From the IMG/VR virus record IMGVR_UViG_3300010233_000167, positions 1,623 through 23,016 of that record: DNA of 21,394 nt. One strand, given 5' to 3'. The notes under the pieces were generated by a model, which saw only the letters and a program-made list of their open reading frames with translations, did no database searches and was not told where the DNA came from. The position numbers and the translations under genes were made by a program. The DNA comes from a virus. Positions 5,149-13,830 of this stretch are shown here, piece by piece (positions within the stretch are counted from its first letter, which is position 1; every line of letters begins with the position of its first letter).

Positions 5149-8100
5149 TTAGGCGTGTCCGCGAGTTGTTGGGGTGGCAGCGATAAAAGCATCTAGTTCG
5201 GTAAAGTCGGTCATTGTCATGGCATTTGTAATTGTAGTTGTTCCAGTTTCGACAAGTCCAGTATTACCTCCCCGATCAACTATTCCGCAGACTGTGCTAT
5301 CAGTTATGTGTGTATTAGTTGAACTTTCAACTACAAGATTACCCCCAGCATTACCCTCCGATGTAATACCTTGAACAAATACATTGTCGAATGTAAAATT
5401 CGTCGGACTACCAATTGTCATAGTACTATTAAATAGGCCTGCGAGTGCCCAACTGTCCTTAACCAAGAAGTTCGAACCGCCGGTTGCAGAGAAGATACTT
5501 TGTTTGGACAGCCCAGAAACAGTCTGCTGAAAGCCACTATTCTTAATTGTCCAATTTTCACAAAGTTGTGTGATTCCACCAAGTTGATAATCGTCAAATT
5601 GCATTGCGTCCGGATGGTCTCCGTCTCCGTAGTACTGACGAAGAACAAGTAGACCATCGTACGTAACATTCTGACCGCCTAGGGAGAAGTTGGCGTCCAC
5701 ACCAATATTGTCTTCAGTGATATTCTTGAATGTGAATGTTGCAGTGGATGGGGCGGACAGATTAAGAAGGACACACGTTCCGCATCCCCAGAAATCTGGT
5801 TTAGTAGCGTCTCCTTGACCATTAAAAGTAATTGCACCGGTAAAGATATCATTGATGTGAATACCGGTTCCGTTCGGAGAGCCAAGAGCTTGTCCGCCAT
5901 TAACAATGATGTTATTAAACGTTAGATTACACGGGATTGCGGGATTACCGATAATCTCAATCCGGCTACCAGCACCACTAGAAGTGATGGTCATATTTTC
6001 AAAAGTAAAACCACCAGAACCTGAAAATCCGAGAGTTGAAGCTGTTGTAACTCCTGGTGTTAGTTGACCAGAGATTACAACCGGATTAGACGTGAAGTCG
6101 TAATTATCAACATTAATATCGCCAAGAGCACTCGCGGGAAATTGATAAGCTTTACCTCCGGCAAGAGTTGGACCAGTATTAAGGATTGCAACCATTGCGG
6201 CCCAGTCGGCAACCGGGATGAACGAGCTATTCGTCACAGTTACACCGTTAGACGGCTCAGTTGCATTTGTTACGATATTGGTTGCAGTTACATCGCATGT
6301 AAGCACATGGCTAAGATCGCCCATTACGGGTGTGTATGTATCTGTAGTTGCACCTCCGATTGGTGAACCATCCAAGTTCCATTGATATGTGAATGTCATT
6401 GGTAATGTACCGCTCCATGAGCCTGTGGAAGAAGTTGAAGGCTCTCCAACAATTGCCTGATTAACAAAAGGTGCTGCGAGATTTACAGGTCCAGTCGGTG
6501 CGGGTGGCGCAGGTGGCACATATCCGGACGGTGGAATGTAGTAAAGATGATTGTAAACAACACCCTTATTCAATCGGCCAGTTGGGGACGAAAAGAAATT
6601 TAGTCGAAGTAAAGGCGGATCAGCCCCGTTAACTATCCGCCCAGTGAACGCCGGGTCGAGGTGGAAAATAGGCTGGTCGGCCGCAACCATGTCTTGGTTG
6701 GAAATCCCTGACCACCAGAAGGCGTTGGTAGTGGCGTCAAACACCCCAATGTCAAATCCGAAGGTGTTAAGGGGAAAGTTGGTAAAGTCCACTAATGCGG
6801 GCCGGAGCATCGAGGCCGTGACTACGCGGGGGTTGCTAATAGTGGACCCGTAGGAGGTGTAGGCGTCGTCCCAGTTCTGCTCGTCAATCACTTGGAGGAT
6901 GCTCGGGGCAGCGGTTCCGTTCCAGCCGATCTTCACAAAGATGCGGCGGGTGTCGCTGTAGTCCGGTGTGCCGGTAGTCACCTTGAACACATTGAACAGC
7001 GCCCAGCGGGAAGCGTACTCGTTCTCCTCATAGTACCCATCGAGGTCGAGGTACTTGTTCGTCCAACTCATCGTGCCATCGATCAGGAACGCGGCCGCAC
7101 TGGGGTCATCAGTCGGCACGAACCCTGCGGTCATGTAGTTGGCGGCCAACGGGTAGGTCTGGGTGGCCAATGTATTCACGTCCACGGTCGTTACATTAAC
7201 CGTGTTGCCCACAGTCTGATCGTCCCCGAAGTCGGTTGAGTATGTACAAGTCACAAGTTGGAGGGCGGTGTGGCCGTCGTTGAAGGTGGCAAACACTCGC
7301 CCCGAGTGGTGGGAGTTATCGAAATCGACCACACCCGATAGGGCCGCGTTGGGGCCATCCGTCGGACCCCACGGAGTGATATCCACAGCCTGGACCACAC
7401 CACCCCCATCCACATAGCAAACACCGAGGTAGAAGACGCTGCGGGAGTCGAAGGCAAGGTCGGACGGAGCGGTGACTACAAAGACGGCCCCCGCGTTGCC
7501 GACGCTTGTGGTTGAGTTGGAGAAAACTGTGTCGAAGTACTCCGGCGGCGGCCCGTCAACGAACGGAATGTTCGCGGATGAGGTAGGGGTTAGGATGTCA
7601 GCGGCGATTTCACCGGGGGTGTTCTCGCGGGGGATAAGGTTGAAGATGATGTGGTCTAGTTCGCTCCCGCTGGAGAGCACGAAGACGTTGGCGTCGTTGA
7701 TGCCCACAGCTTGCACATTGTCCTGCGGATCGGCCCCGACTTCGACATACGGAGAGATTGCCTGGGCGTAGTCATCGGCCCGGCGAAGGACGTAGATGCG
7801 GGCCGTGGACATGTTGACCCACACATCGCCGGAGCGCGGGTCGTTGAGGGTGGGGTAGGCCGCGCCGGAAGCCGTGAACTCCGTAGTGCTGGTAACAAAC
7901 CGCCGCCAAGTCCCGTCGTTCCCGTCGTTGGACCCATCGGGGATGCCCGCCGGAACGGTCTGCGCCGAGCTGTAGGAGTTGTAGAACGTCACAACGCCAG
8001 TATCCACATTCTTACGCACAGTGTAGAAGGGCAAGTAGGGAAAGTCGGAATAGGTGTCCCCGGGCACTATGGTGTCTCCGCCGAGGGAAACGCCACACCA

Positions 8101-8298
8101 CAAAGTGTGACCCGTGTCGTTAATGCTTGATTCTGGGTAGATGGTGGCGAAGTAGGTCAGTTCGCGCCGAACAGGATCAAAGCAGGTGCCCAGGTTGGGT
8201 TGGGCCATCACGGTGACAGTGGGAAAGCCCGCCCCATCAGCCAACGCCGCATACGTGGGGTCGTAGTTCTCCTTAGCTTCCATTATGTACGTAGTCAT
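5149..8298 (-). CDS. Large tailspike with Ig-like domain and C-terminal parallel beta-helix (candidate depolymerase)
   Basis: A 1049-residue protein in the slot where P22 has its gp9 tailspike. Residues 1 to about 590 form an unrecognised beta-rich module encoded by GC-rich DNA. A proline-rich hinge (VPPAPPAPTGPV, near 595) follows, then an Ig-like domain of about 605-690 (GSWSGTLPMTFTYQWNLDGS, then SHVLTCDVTATN). From about 690 the sequence has short Asn/Thr-rich turns typical of a right-handed parallel beta-helix (FTFENMTITSSG, LTFNNIIVNGG, FLVKDSWALAG). A YGDGDHPDAMQFDDY motif near residue 890 resembles the HPDA-Q motif of polysaccharide-degrading beta-helices. It probably binds and may cut a host surface polysaccharide; the enzymatic activity is inferred. 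ATG 8298 lies 4 bases after the previous stop; no clear ribosome site, so coupling is likely. Confidence 0.78.
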   Translation of the reverse strand: MTTYIMEAKENYDPTYAALADGAGFPTVTVMAQPNLGTCFDPVRRELTYFATIYPESSINDTGHTLWCGVSLGGDTIVPGDTYSDFPYLPFYTVRKNVDTGVVTFYNSYSSAQTVPAGIPDGSNDGNDGTWRRFVTSTTEFTASGAAYPTLNDPRSGDVWVNMSTARIYVLRRADDYAQAISPYVEVGADPQDNVQAVGINDANVFVLSSGSELDHIIFNLIPRENTPGEIAADILTPTSSANIPFVDGPPPEYFDTVFSNSTTSVGNAGAVFVVTAPSDLAFDSRSVFYLGVCYVDGGGVVQAVDITPWGPTDGPNAALSGVVDFDNSHHSGRVFATFNDGHTALQLVTCTYSTDFGDDQTVGNTVNVTTVDVNTLATQTYPLAANYMTAGFVPTDDPSAAAFLIDGTMSWTNKYLDLDGYYEENEYASRWALFNVFKVTTGTPDYSDTRRIFVKIGWNGTAAPSILQVIDEQNWDDAYTSYGSTISNPRVVTASMLRPALVDFTNFPLNTFGFDIGVFDATTNAFWWSGISNQDMVAADQPIFHLDPAFTGRIVNGADPPLLRLNFFSSPTGRLNKGVVYNHLYYIPPSGYVPPAPPAPTGPVNLAAPFVNQAIVGEPSTSSTGSWSGTLPMTFTYQWNLDGSPIGGATTDTYTPVMGDLSHVLTCDVTATNIVTNATEPSNGVTVTNSSFIPVADWAAMVAILNTGPTLAGGKAYQFPASALGDINVDNYDFTSNPVVISGQLTPGVTTASTLGFSGSGGFTFENMTITSSGAGSRIEIIGNPAIPCNLTFNNIIVNGGQALGSPNGTGIHINDIFTGAITFNGQGDATKPDFWGCGTCVLLNLSAPSTATFTFKNITEDNIGVDANFSLGGQNVTYDGLLVLRQYYGDGDHPDAMQFDDYQLGGITQLCENWTIKNSGFQQTVSGLSKQSIFSATGGSNFLVKDSWALAGLFNSTMTIGSPTNFTFDNVFVQGITSEGNAGGNLVVESSTNTHITDSTVCGIVDRGGNTGLVETGTTTITNAMTMTDFTELDAFIAATPTTRGHA

Positions 8299-8302
8299 AT
8301 TT

Positions 8303-8932
8303 TTACGCTATCTGCGTCTTCAACGTAATACCAAAGTCAGCAATAGTTGTGTCACCCGACCCATAGAAATCAATGTCATCTTCAGCGGCAAGGGCAATTT
8401 GAGTTGGCCACGAGTACACCCATGGACCTCCCGCAGCAATCATTGTCGCAGTTCCAACACTTACATCATTCTGTTTAATAGTAATTACATAAGTATCCGT
8501 TGGAAGAGTTTTAGGTGTAACTCCGCTTGACCCCGGAGCAGTTTGAAGGACATTTTGTGCAACAGCAATTGTCTCTCCACCTAACCAAAGACCAGCATCT
8601 GTTTGAGTACCTGTCCACGTAAGAACAATAGCCCCAGAAGCTGTGTACGTACCAACAGGATTAACAAAAGTATTTGCATCCCAGACAACATTTCCAAGAC
8701 TGTCCTTTACAATTTGTCTGTACGCTCCTGAGCCCCAGATTGCAGCGGAACCGAGGTCATCGAGTGTAAGAGGGTTGGCGTTAAGGATAGTTCCATTGAT
8801 GTCTTGGTATGTGTTACTTGGTGTAAGGGTTGCCGGGATGTACATACCCACAGTGCCACCAACAATCGGATCACCGTTACCGTCAAGGAACTGTTGACGA
8901 CCATTTGGAAGAAGGGCTACGTTTTGTGTCAT
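8303..8932 (-). CDS. Tailspike particle-binding (head-binding-like) domain as a stand-alone 209-aa protein
   Basis: Residues 5 to about 90 match the common N-terminal module of podoviral tailspikes and fibres: LPNGRQQFLDGNGDPIVGGT, then PSNTYQDINGT, NPLTLDDLGSAAIWGSGAYR and IVKDSLGNVVWD. This module normally attaches a spike to the virion and is fused to a receptor-binding part. Here it is followed only by about 110 residues of Thr/Gly-rich beta sequence, and the protein ends just before the separate 1049-aa spike. It may be an adaptor between tail hub and spike, or a small spike itself. The start ATG overlaps the preceding stop as ATGA, with AAGGA just upstream. The stop is 4 bases before the spike gene in another frame. 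Confidence 0.78.
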   Translation of the reverse strand: MTQNVALLPNGRQQFLDGNGDPIVGGTVGMYIPATLTPSNTYQDINGTILNANPLTLDDLGSAAIWGSGAYRQIVKDSLGNVVWDANTFVNPVGTYTASGAIVLTWTGTQTDAGLWLGGETIAVAQNVLQTAPGSSGVTPKTLPTDTYVITIKQNDVSVGTATMIAAGGPWVYSWPTQIALAAEDDIDFYGSGDTTIADFGITLKTQIA

Positions 8933-11361
8933 TGTCCTTGAACTTGTCTAGCGGCTTCAACAGTTAGTGGTACGGAGAATTTATTAGCGAGATAACCGGG
9001 TTGATAGGTGTTGGAGACTCCTGAAATCATTCGATTACGAATTGCCGGACTATTAGCAAGACGATCTGCAAGCATCTTAGCCCCAAGACCTGCTCCGAGT
9101 GTTCCGGCAGCAGCAGCGGGGTTGTGTGTAAAAAATGAAGCTGCTTCACCCAGTGCAAGACCCGCACCAAGACTGGCATGGCTACGAAAGAATGACTGTG
9201 GTGTTGGTGCTACGTTTTTACTCAAGAAGAATTTACCAATGTCAGACAATTCTCCGAAGTTACCCGCTCCCATAGTCGCTTGATTTGTAAATCGACTGTT
9301 TACTGCACGACTAAAGTTGCTCGGATCAATCATCCCATCCGGGGTTGTTTCTTTTGCAGCGTCAGCAATAGTCATAACTTTCTTATAATTAAGCCTATCC
9401 GCTCTGAACTGAGCGAGATCGTGCTGGTCTGCAAGATTCCCCCACTGAAAATCGGGCTCATTAGAATTGTGAGTACTCTCGAAAGCATTGTCGAGAGCGT
9501 CTCTGACTTTCCCTGCGTAAAACCTAACGTTCGAATCACTGGAATTTTGAAGACGATAAAATGGTGTTCCACTTGCTGTTAGTTGCTTGTAGTCAGTCCC
9601 GGTGAAGTTTCCATTTTGGCTGATTCGATCAAGAATTCCATCAATATTCTTCTTGAGGGCCATTCCCCCGGTGCCAGTGAATTCGGACTTATCTAGATCA
9701 GCACGTGTGGACGAAAGTTGATCGGCGAGGTCGGACACACCAGAACCGTTGACTACCTTACCGTTCGTGAACCTATTCATAGACTCACCGGTCCTGCCAA
9801 GCATAGAATGGATAGTATCTAGCGTTGGACCTTGTGCAACCTCTTCTGGGGTCGCCTGTGCCTCTTTAAGGATAGAGTTAGTAAACTGTTGACGTAGTTC
9901 TGCTGTCTTTGATTCCGGAATTACCGTCGGGCTGATATCTACCCCAGAAGCATTCTTGATAAGTGGGACATTCAAATTAATTCCGTACTTATTAACTGCT
10001 TTGTCAGCAAGGTCTCTTGTGACTTCTGTAACCTTTGGGGCATAGTTTAGAAGCGATCCTGCACCGTGAAGTATTGGGGCAGCAACACTACCTGTAATTG
10101 CTCCACCGGTTACTTGATTACCAAAAGACTGATTAGACCCAGCAGAAGTAAGGGCAGCTTGCTCACCTCCTTGTAGCGCTCCCTTTGAAGCAAGAGACAC
10201 ACCCCTAAGGAATGCTGAACCTTCACCACCAGCACCACCGACAAAGCGAGCACCTTGGCCAAGAACCCCACCGCCTTCGATGGCATCAAGACCTGGGATG
10301 GCGAGGATAGGGGCAGTTGCAGCGGTCTCTCCGAGGAACTTACCAGCACCGTAAACGGGAGACCCTTGATTGTTTACGTCAGCCGTATTTCTATTAAGAA
10401 CACCCCTAGCGAGATCGTTGTTTAACGGATTACCGGGAAGTACGGCGTTGATCCCGCCTTCAATGGAGTTCTTGACGTTGCCGACAGCCGTATTAAACCC
10501 AGCAGCTAAGTCATCTCCATTTTCTTGGGTCTGAGCAACAGTCGAACCTTTGTTCGCAATGTCCGTTGGATGGTTCTTTAACCATAGGGAGATGTTCGCC
10601 GGATCACTGTTTTGAGTGATAGTAACAATCGGTCGACCATCTTTGTCCAACTTAGCAGGTGATAGGTCTTGGCCACCAAGATAGGCGATTGATCCATCTT
10701 CATTTCTGCCTACTTTGTTGTACGGATCGTACACCGGCCAAGAAGGTTTATCGTTGGACTTATTAGAATCAATGGCGAATTGAGCAGCTTCGTTCGGATC
10801 AACCTTAACTCCACCACCAATCGGATCGGTAGGTTGTTCTCTTGTACCAACTGGCGGAAGGGCTTCTGACGTTACAGAGGATTTTGACGTTTCATAGTCG
10901 CCGAACACTCCCGGATTGTTCTTTGGTGGTGTGTACTTGTCTTCAAAGTAAAGTTGACCGTCCGGACCTTTAACACCGGTACCATCGTCCCAAGTTGGGT
11001 TGTCTCGACCCTTGGCCTTTTGACCGTTGGGGGAGTAGAAAGAGTCGGCAGAAGTTACTGGCTTAGCCGATCCAGTGAGAATTGGTCCGGCAACGGCAAG
11101 AGCAGCCTTGTACTTTGGATCAGTTTCAGCAAGTTTGCTGTTCTGGTCCCAGGCATCTCCGGTACGTGCTTCGAACTGACTCGGCTCAGTGATCAGTTGA
11201 TCGTACGACTGCCCTGACTTAGCTTTTCGATTAGCAAGAACTGACGCTACGTACGCAGGATCACCTTCTCCGGCAATCGTACGGATCACATCCGGGTTGA
11301 TGTCAGCGGAGGTTGCATCATCGTCGAGGGTGTAGTCGCCGAAGATAGTTGGGGTCGTCAA
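8929..11361 (-). CDS. Ejection / internal virion protein with N-terminal murein-hydrolase-like domain (gp16 position)
   Basis: An 810-residue protein. Residues about 24-140 resemble SleB/CwlJ-type cell-wall hydrolases: IRTIAGEGDPAYVASVLANR, with E32 as candidate catalytic acid, then PSQFEA and later SADSFYSPNG with N-P-T-W. The rest is helix-rich, with Gly/Ala-rich stretches at about 338-435 and 730-765 that could insert into a membrane. It lies last in the ejection-protein series, where P22 has gp16. The likely role is to leave the virion with the genome, cut the wall locally and help form a channel across the inner membrane. The start is TTG at 11361-11359, overlapping the preceding stop (TTGA) with GGGATC upstream. 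A short FGDY motif occurs twice, at residues 7-10 and 153-156. Enzyme activity is inferred. Confidence 0.72.
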   Translation of the reverse strand: MTTPTIFGDYTLDDDATSADINPDVIRTIAGEGDPAYVASVLANRKAKSGQSYDQLITEPSQFEARTGDAWDQNSKLAETDPKYKAALAVAGPILTGSAKPVTSADSFYSPNGQKAKGRDNPTWDDGTGVKGPDGQLYFEDKYTPPKNNPGVFGDYETSKSSVTSEALPPVGTREQPTDPIGGGVKVDPNEAAQFAIDSNKSNDKPSWPVYDPYNKVGRNEDGSIAYLGGQDLSPAKLDKDGRPIVTITQNSDPANISLWLKNHPTDIANKGSTVAQTQENGDDLAAGFNTAVGNVKNSIEGGINAVLPGNPLNNDLARGVLNRNTADVNNQGSPVYGAGKFLGETAATAPILAIPGLDAIEGGGVLGQGARFVGGAGGEGSAFLRGVSLASKGALQGGEQAALTSAGSNQSFGNQVTGGAITGSVAAPILHGAGSLLNYAPKVTEVTRDLADKAVNKYGINLNVPLIKNASGVDISPTVIPESKTAELRQQFTNSILKEAQATPEEVAQGPTLDTIHSMLGRTGESMNRFTNGKVVNGSGVSDLADQLSSTRADLDKSEFTGTGGMALKKNIDGILDRISQNGNFTGTDYKQLTASGTPFYRLQNSSDSNVRFYAGKVRDALDNAFESTHNSNEPDFQWGNLADQHDLAQFRADRLNYKKVMTIADAAKETTPDGMIDPSNFSRAVNSRFTNQATMGAGNFGELSDIGKFFLSKNVAPTPQSFFRSHASLGAGLALGEAASFFTHNPAAAAGTLGAGLGAKMLADRLANSPAIRNRMISGVSNTYQPGYLANKFSVPLTVEAARQVQGQ

Positions 11362-12803
11362 GGTTCGATCCCGTACTTAGTCATCTGAGCTTCGATGTAC
11401 GCCTTTTTCTTGTTGAATGACTTGATTTGATCGTTTGTCATGTTCTTGTACATTTGTTCTCGTTGCTGAGGTGTCATGTACATCTCTTGGAAGATACGGG
11501 GATCAGCCACCGGCTTGAACTGGTTCACAACGGACTGGTAGTTCTCCGGGGTACCTCCACGCTTGGTCCAATCTTGCTGTACGGCATGCTCTAGTTGAAG
11601 CATCTTTTCATTACCAAGTAGCATCGCCCCCACTTGCTTGTTAGCTTCTGGGCTGTATTCATTGTTTGGATTCATCAGACGAGACATCTGAGTTTGTTCG
11701 TCCGTTGGTGCCATGCCAATAGCAGCTCGTTGTTGGGCAGCGAGTTGTTCACTGATCTTGCTGAATACCTGTTGACTTGGAGTGGCTGTGGGACTGTAGT
11801 TAGTACCGAGTATACGATTAGCCTCTGTTACCCACCCAGACCACTTGGATGCCCCAGGACCCGATTTAAAGTCTCCTTGAGCGGCGAGCATTTCGTGCAG
11901 AAGAGTCTCTCGTGCAACCGATCCGTTGTACGCAGTGTTGACAGCATTGTACTGATCCGTGGAAGTCTTAGCGGAGGATTCCTGTGCTTCGGCTGCACCG
12001 GGAACGGCTTGTGTGGCAATAGGACCAGTCGGAGCAGCACCAATAGATACTGATCCAGGTTGGTTATTCGGTAAGAGTGTTGGTGTTCGTTGTAGGAGCG
12101 TATCCGGAGTTGGACCACGCTTAAGAACCCCAGCAGATCCTTGAGCAACTTCAGCAGTACCAGAGTACGGATTTACAACGCTTGCTACAGTACGATCTCC
12201 GAGTTGCCTTTCTTCGATCTTTCCTGTCATGGCTGTTTGAGCACCTTCACCACCTTGACCAGAAATTACAGCAGCTCCTGACGCCCCGGCCCTGCCAAGG
12301 TTCCCACCACCGATGTACGTAGCAGCCATTTCTGGAGGAGCTAGACCAGCAGCAACAGCTCGTTGAATAGCCTGTGCAGAAGCTTTCTGGCCAATAGCAT
12401 CCCAAGTGGACGGATCAGCCGTTGGATTAGCTTTTTGAGCTGCTGTGGAAGCCGAGGTGTACGCATCCGCATCGATGTTTTGGATGTTCTGAAACTGCGA
12501 TTTAGCTAGATTTTGCTGAGCTTGTACGGCACCAATTCCCGCAGTACGAACAGCTTGCATGTCCTTCAAAATATCAGGAGCGTACGGAGCAGTCCGGGGG
12601 TCTTGTTGAAGCATCGAACTAAACTTATCTGGATCAGGTTGGCCATTAGGACCCAGTGACTGAGACAAATAATTACCGGCAAGCGACTTAGCTTGGAACA
12701 TCTTATTTTCATTGAAAGCATTCTGTACAGTTGCAAGCGTACCAATCGTCTGAAGAGGATTAACTACTTTTGCAGCGACGTCAGTTGTTTCAAACCCCGC
12801 CAT
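11358..12803 (-). CDS. Ejection / internal virion protein, gp20-position (481 aa)
   Basis: I start it at ATG 12803-12801 because GGAG is 9 bases upstream; a TTG at 12818 would add 5 residues. The sequence is rich in Ala, Gln, Asn and Pro with long predicted helices (for example LLHEMLAAQGDFKSGPGASK and QREQMYKNMTNDQIKSFNKK). There is no enzyme motif and no true membrane span. A middle stretch of Gly/Ala/Pro (about 165-275) looks like flexible linker. Composition and position between the 236-aa and 810-aa proteins match the P22 gp7-gp20-gp16 ejection series, so it is most likely released into the host with the DNA. It overlaps both neighbours by a few bases. Direct homology to gp20 cannot be shown by eye. 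Confidence 0.65.
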   Translation of the reverse strand: MAGFETTDVAAKVVNPLQTIGTLATVQNAFNENKMFQAKSLAGNYLSQSLGPNGQPDPDKFSSMLQQDPRTAPYAPDILKDMQAVRTAGIGAVQAQQNLAKSQFQNIQNIDADAYTSASTAAQKANPTADPSTWDAIGQKASAQAIQRAVAAGLAPPEMAATYIGGGNLGRAGASGAAVISGQGGEGAQTAMTGKIEERQLGDRTVASVVNPYSGTAEVAQGSAGVLKRGPTPDTLLQRTPTLLPNNQPGSVSIGAAPTGPIATQAVPGAAEAQESSAKTSTDQYNAVNTAYNGSVARETLLHEMLAAQGDFKSGPGASKWSGWVTEANRILGTNYSPTATPSQQVFSKISEQLAAQQRAAIGMAPTDEQTQMSRLMNPNNEYSPEANKQVGAMLLGNEKMLQLEHAVQQDWTKRGGTPENYQSVVNQFKPVADPRIFQEMYMTPQQREQMYKNMTNDQIKSFNKKKAYIEAQMTKYGIEP

Positions 12804-13098
12804 TAGTTGGTGCTCCAAAATGAGAGTGATACTTGTCTTGGAACTGAGATGCGGCTAAAAGTTGGGTACCGAGAGCTTTACGAATACCCTCTTCGTCATC
12901 CGGTAACTTTGCAAGAGCCCCGATGAGTGACTGTTTATCCTCGGGGGTTGGAAAAGCTCCGTGCGAGATCATTGTCGATGCCTCGTCGTACACGTCTTTC
13001 TTAGTCAGCTCGCCCTTTGGCATCGACACAAGTTTAATTAGACCTGTGATTGATGCGTCCAGTGCTTTGTGACCTTTGGCGATGTCTTCAGGAGTCAA
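12790..13098 (-). CDS. Small helical protein within the ejection-protein cluster, unknown function
   Basis: A 102-residue soluble, charged protein with predicted helices (MTPEDIAKGHKALDASITGL, then KKDVYDEASTMISHG and PTPEDKQSLIGALAKLPDDE). No family is recognised. The start appears to be TTG 13098-13096, with AAGGGA about 12 bases before it; no ATG exists near the N-terminus. It lies 17 bases after the 236-aa gene and overlaps the start of the 481-aa gene. Similar small acidic proteins occur between ejection genes in other podoviruses. A chaperone or scaffold role for the ejection proteins is possible but only inferred from position. Confidence 0.75.
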   Translation of the reverse strand: MTPEDIAKGHKALDASITGLIKLVSMPKGELTKKDVYDEASTMISHGAFPTPEDKQSLIGALAKLPDDEEGIRKALGTQLLAASQFQDKYHSHFGAPTNGGV

Positions 13099-13115
13099 GA
13101 TTCAATTGTCCCTTA

Positions 13116-13826
13116 TCAATACGGAATTTCTATGGCAACATCACCATAACCCTGCCCATAAGAGAGCAGGGCATTAATTGTTGTAGTACCTCCGCCACCC
13201 CCGTAAATTCCACCAGCAGCATTCTGATTAAGGAAAGCATTAGTGTACAAACCTTGCGAGATATTTCCCGTAGCTCCCGTGATACCCGCAGCCGCCGCAT
13301 TTCCTCCACCAACGATTGCTTGACCAGCATTGGATGCGGCTTGAGTTCCGTAGTTACCGGTTTGAGCAGCGGCGTTCTCCCCCAGATTAGCTTGTCCTTG
13401 TAGTTTAGCGAGATTAGTATTGTACGAGTTTAGGGCGTTACTGAACTGATTTTGATACGTTGTGTCAGCTAACCCCGAAGCATAAGATGCAGCCCCCTTC
13501 AGGGCAGCTCCGGAAGTACCAAGACCTTGTGCTGCGTAGCTGTTCTGAGTAGCCTTGAGACCTTGGGATAGATTGAACTGATAACCGGGGGTGGCTTCTA
13601 GTTGTGCCTGTGTCGGTGCAAAACTAAATGGCGACATCGCTGAGATTTGTTGATTAGCCGCTTGCCCTGTTAGGTTGTACGGATTTAAGTCGCCTCTGGT
13701 TGTATTGTACATCTGTTCTTGCAAGTTGGCGGCATGATTAGCAGCACCAGTTTGCATACCTGAAGCAGCAATAGAACCAACAGCCCCAATTGCAGATGCC
13801 CCGACAATAGCTGCGCCAAGTCCCAT
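13116..13826 (-). CDS. DNA transfer / ejection protein, gp7-position
   Basis: A 236-residue Ala/Gly/Asn/Gln-rich protein. The N-terminus (GLGAAIVGASAIGAVGSIAA) is a weakly hydrophobic helix. The middle holds a pattern seen in many phage DNA-transfer proteins: NPYNLTGQAANQQ, then TPGYQFNLSQGLKATQNSYA, GLGTSGAALKGAASYASGLA and YQNQFSNALNSYN. The end is a long low-complexity Gly/Ala tail. It is the first of the ejection series and corresponds to P22 gp7 by position. It probably travels into the cell with the genome and associates with the inner membrane. ATG 13826-13824 lies 4 bases after the stop of the upstream gene. Confidence 0.75.
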   Translation of the reverse strand: MGLGAAIVGASAIGAVGSIAASGMQTGAANHAANLQEQMYNTTRGDLNPYNLTGQAANQQISAMSPFSFAPTQAQLEATPGYQFNLSQGLKATQNSYAAQGLGTSGAALKGAASYASGLADTTYQNQFSNALNSYNTNLAKLQGQANLGENAAAQTGNYGTQAASNAGQAIVGGGNAAAAGITGATGNISQGLYTNAFLNQNAAGGIYGGGGGTTTINALLSYGQGYGDVAIEIPY

Positions 13827-13830
13827 ATCT

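Noticed and set aside
6892-7239. Open + strand frames inside the GC-rich part of the tailspike gene (also 7711-8130 and 2912-3205)
   Set aside because: Composition is Arg/Gly/Val-rich with no recognisable domain; such long antisense frames are expected in GC-rich coding DNA.
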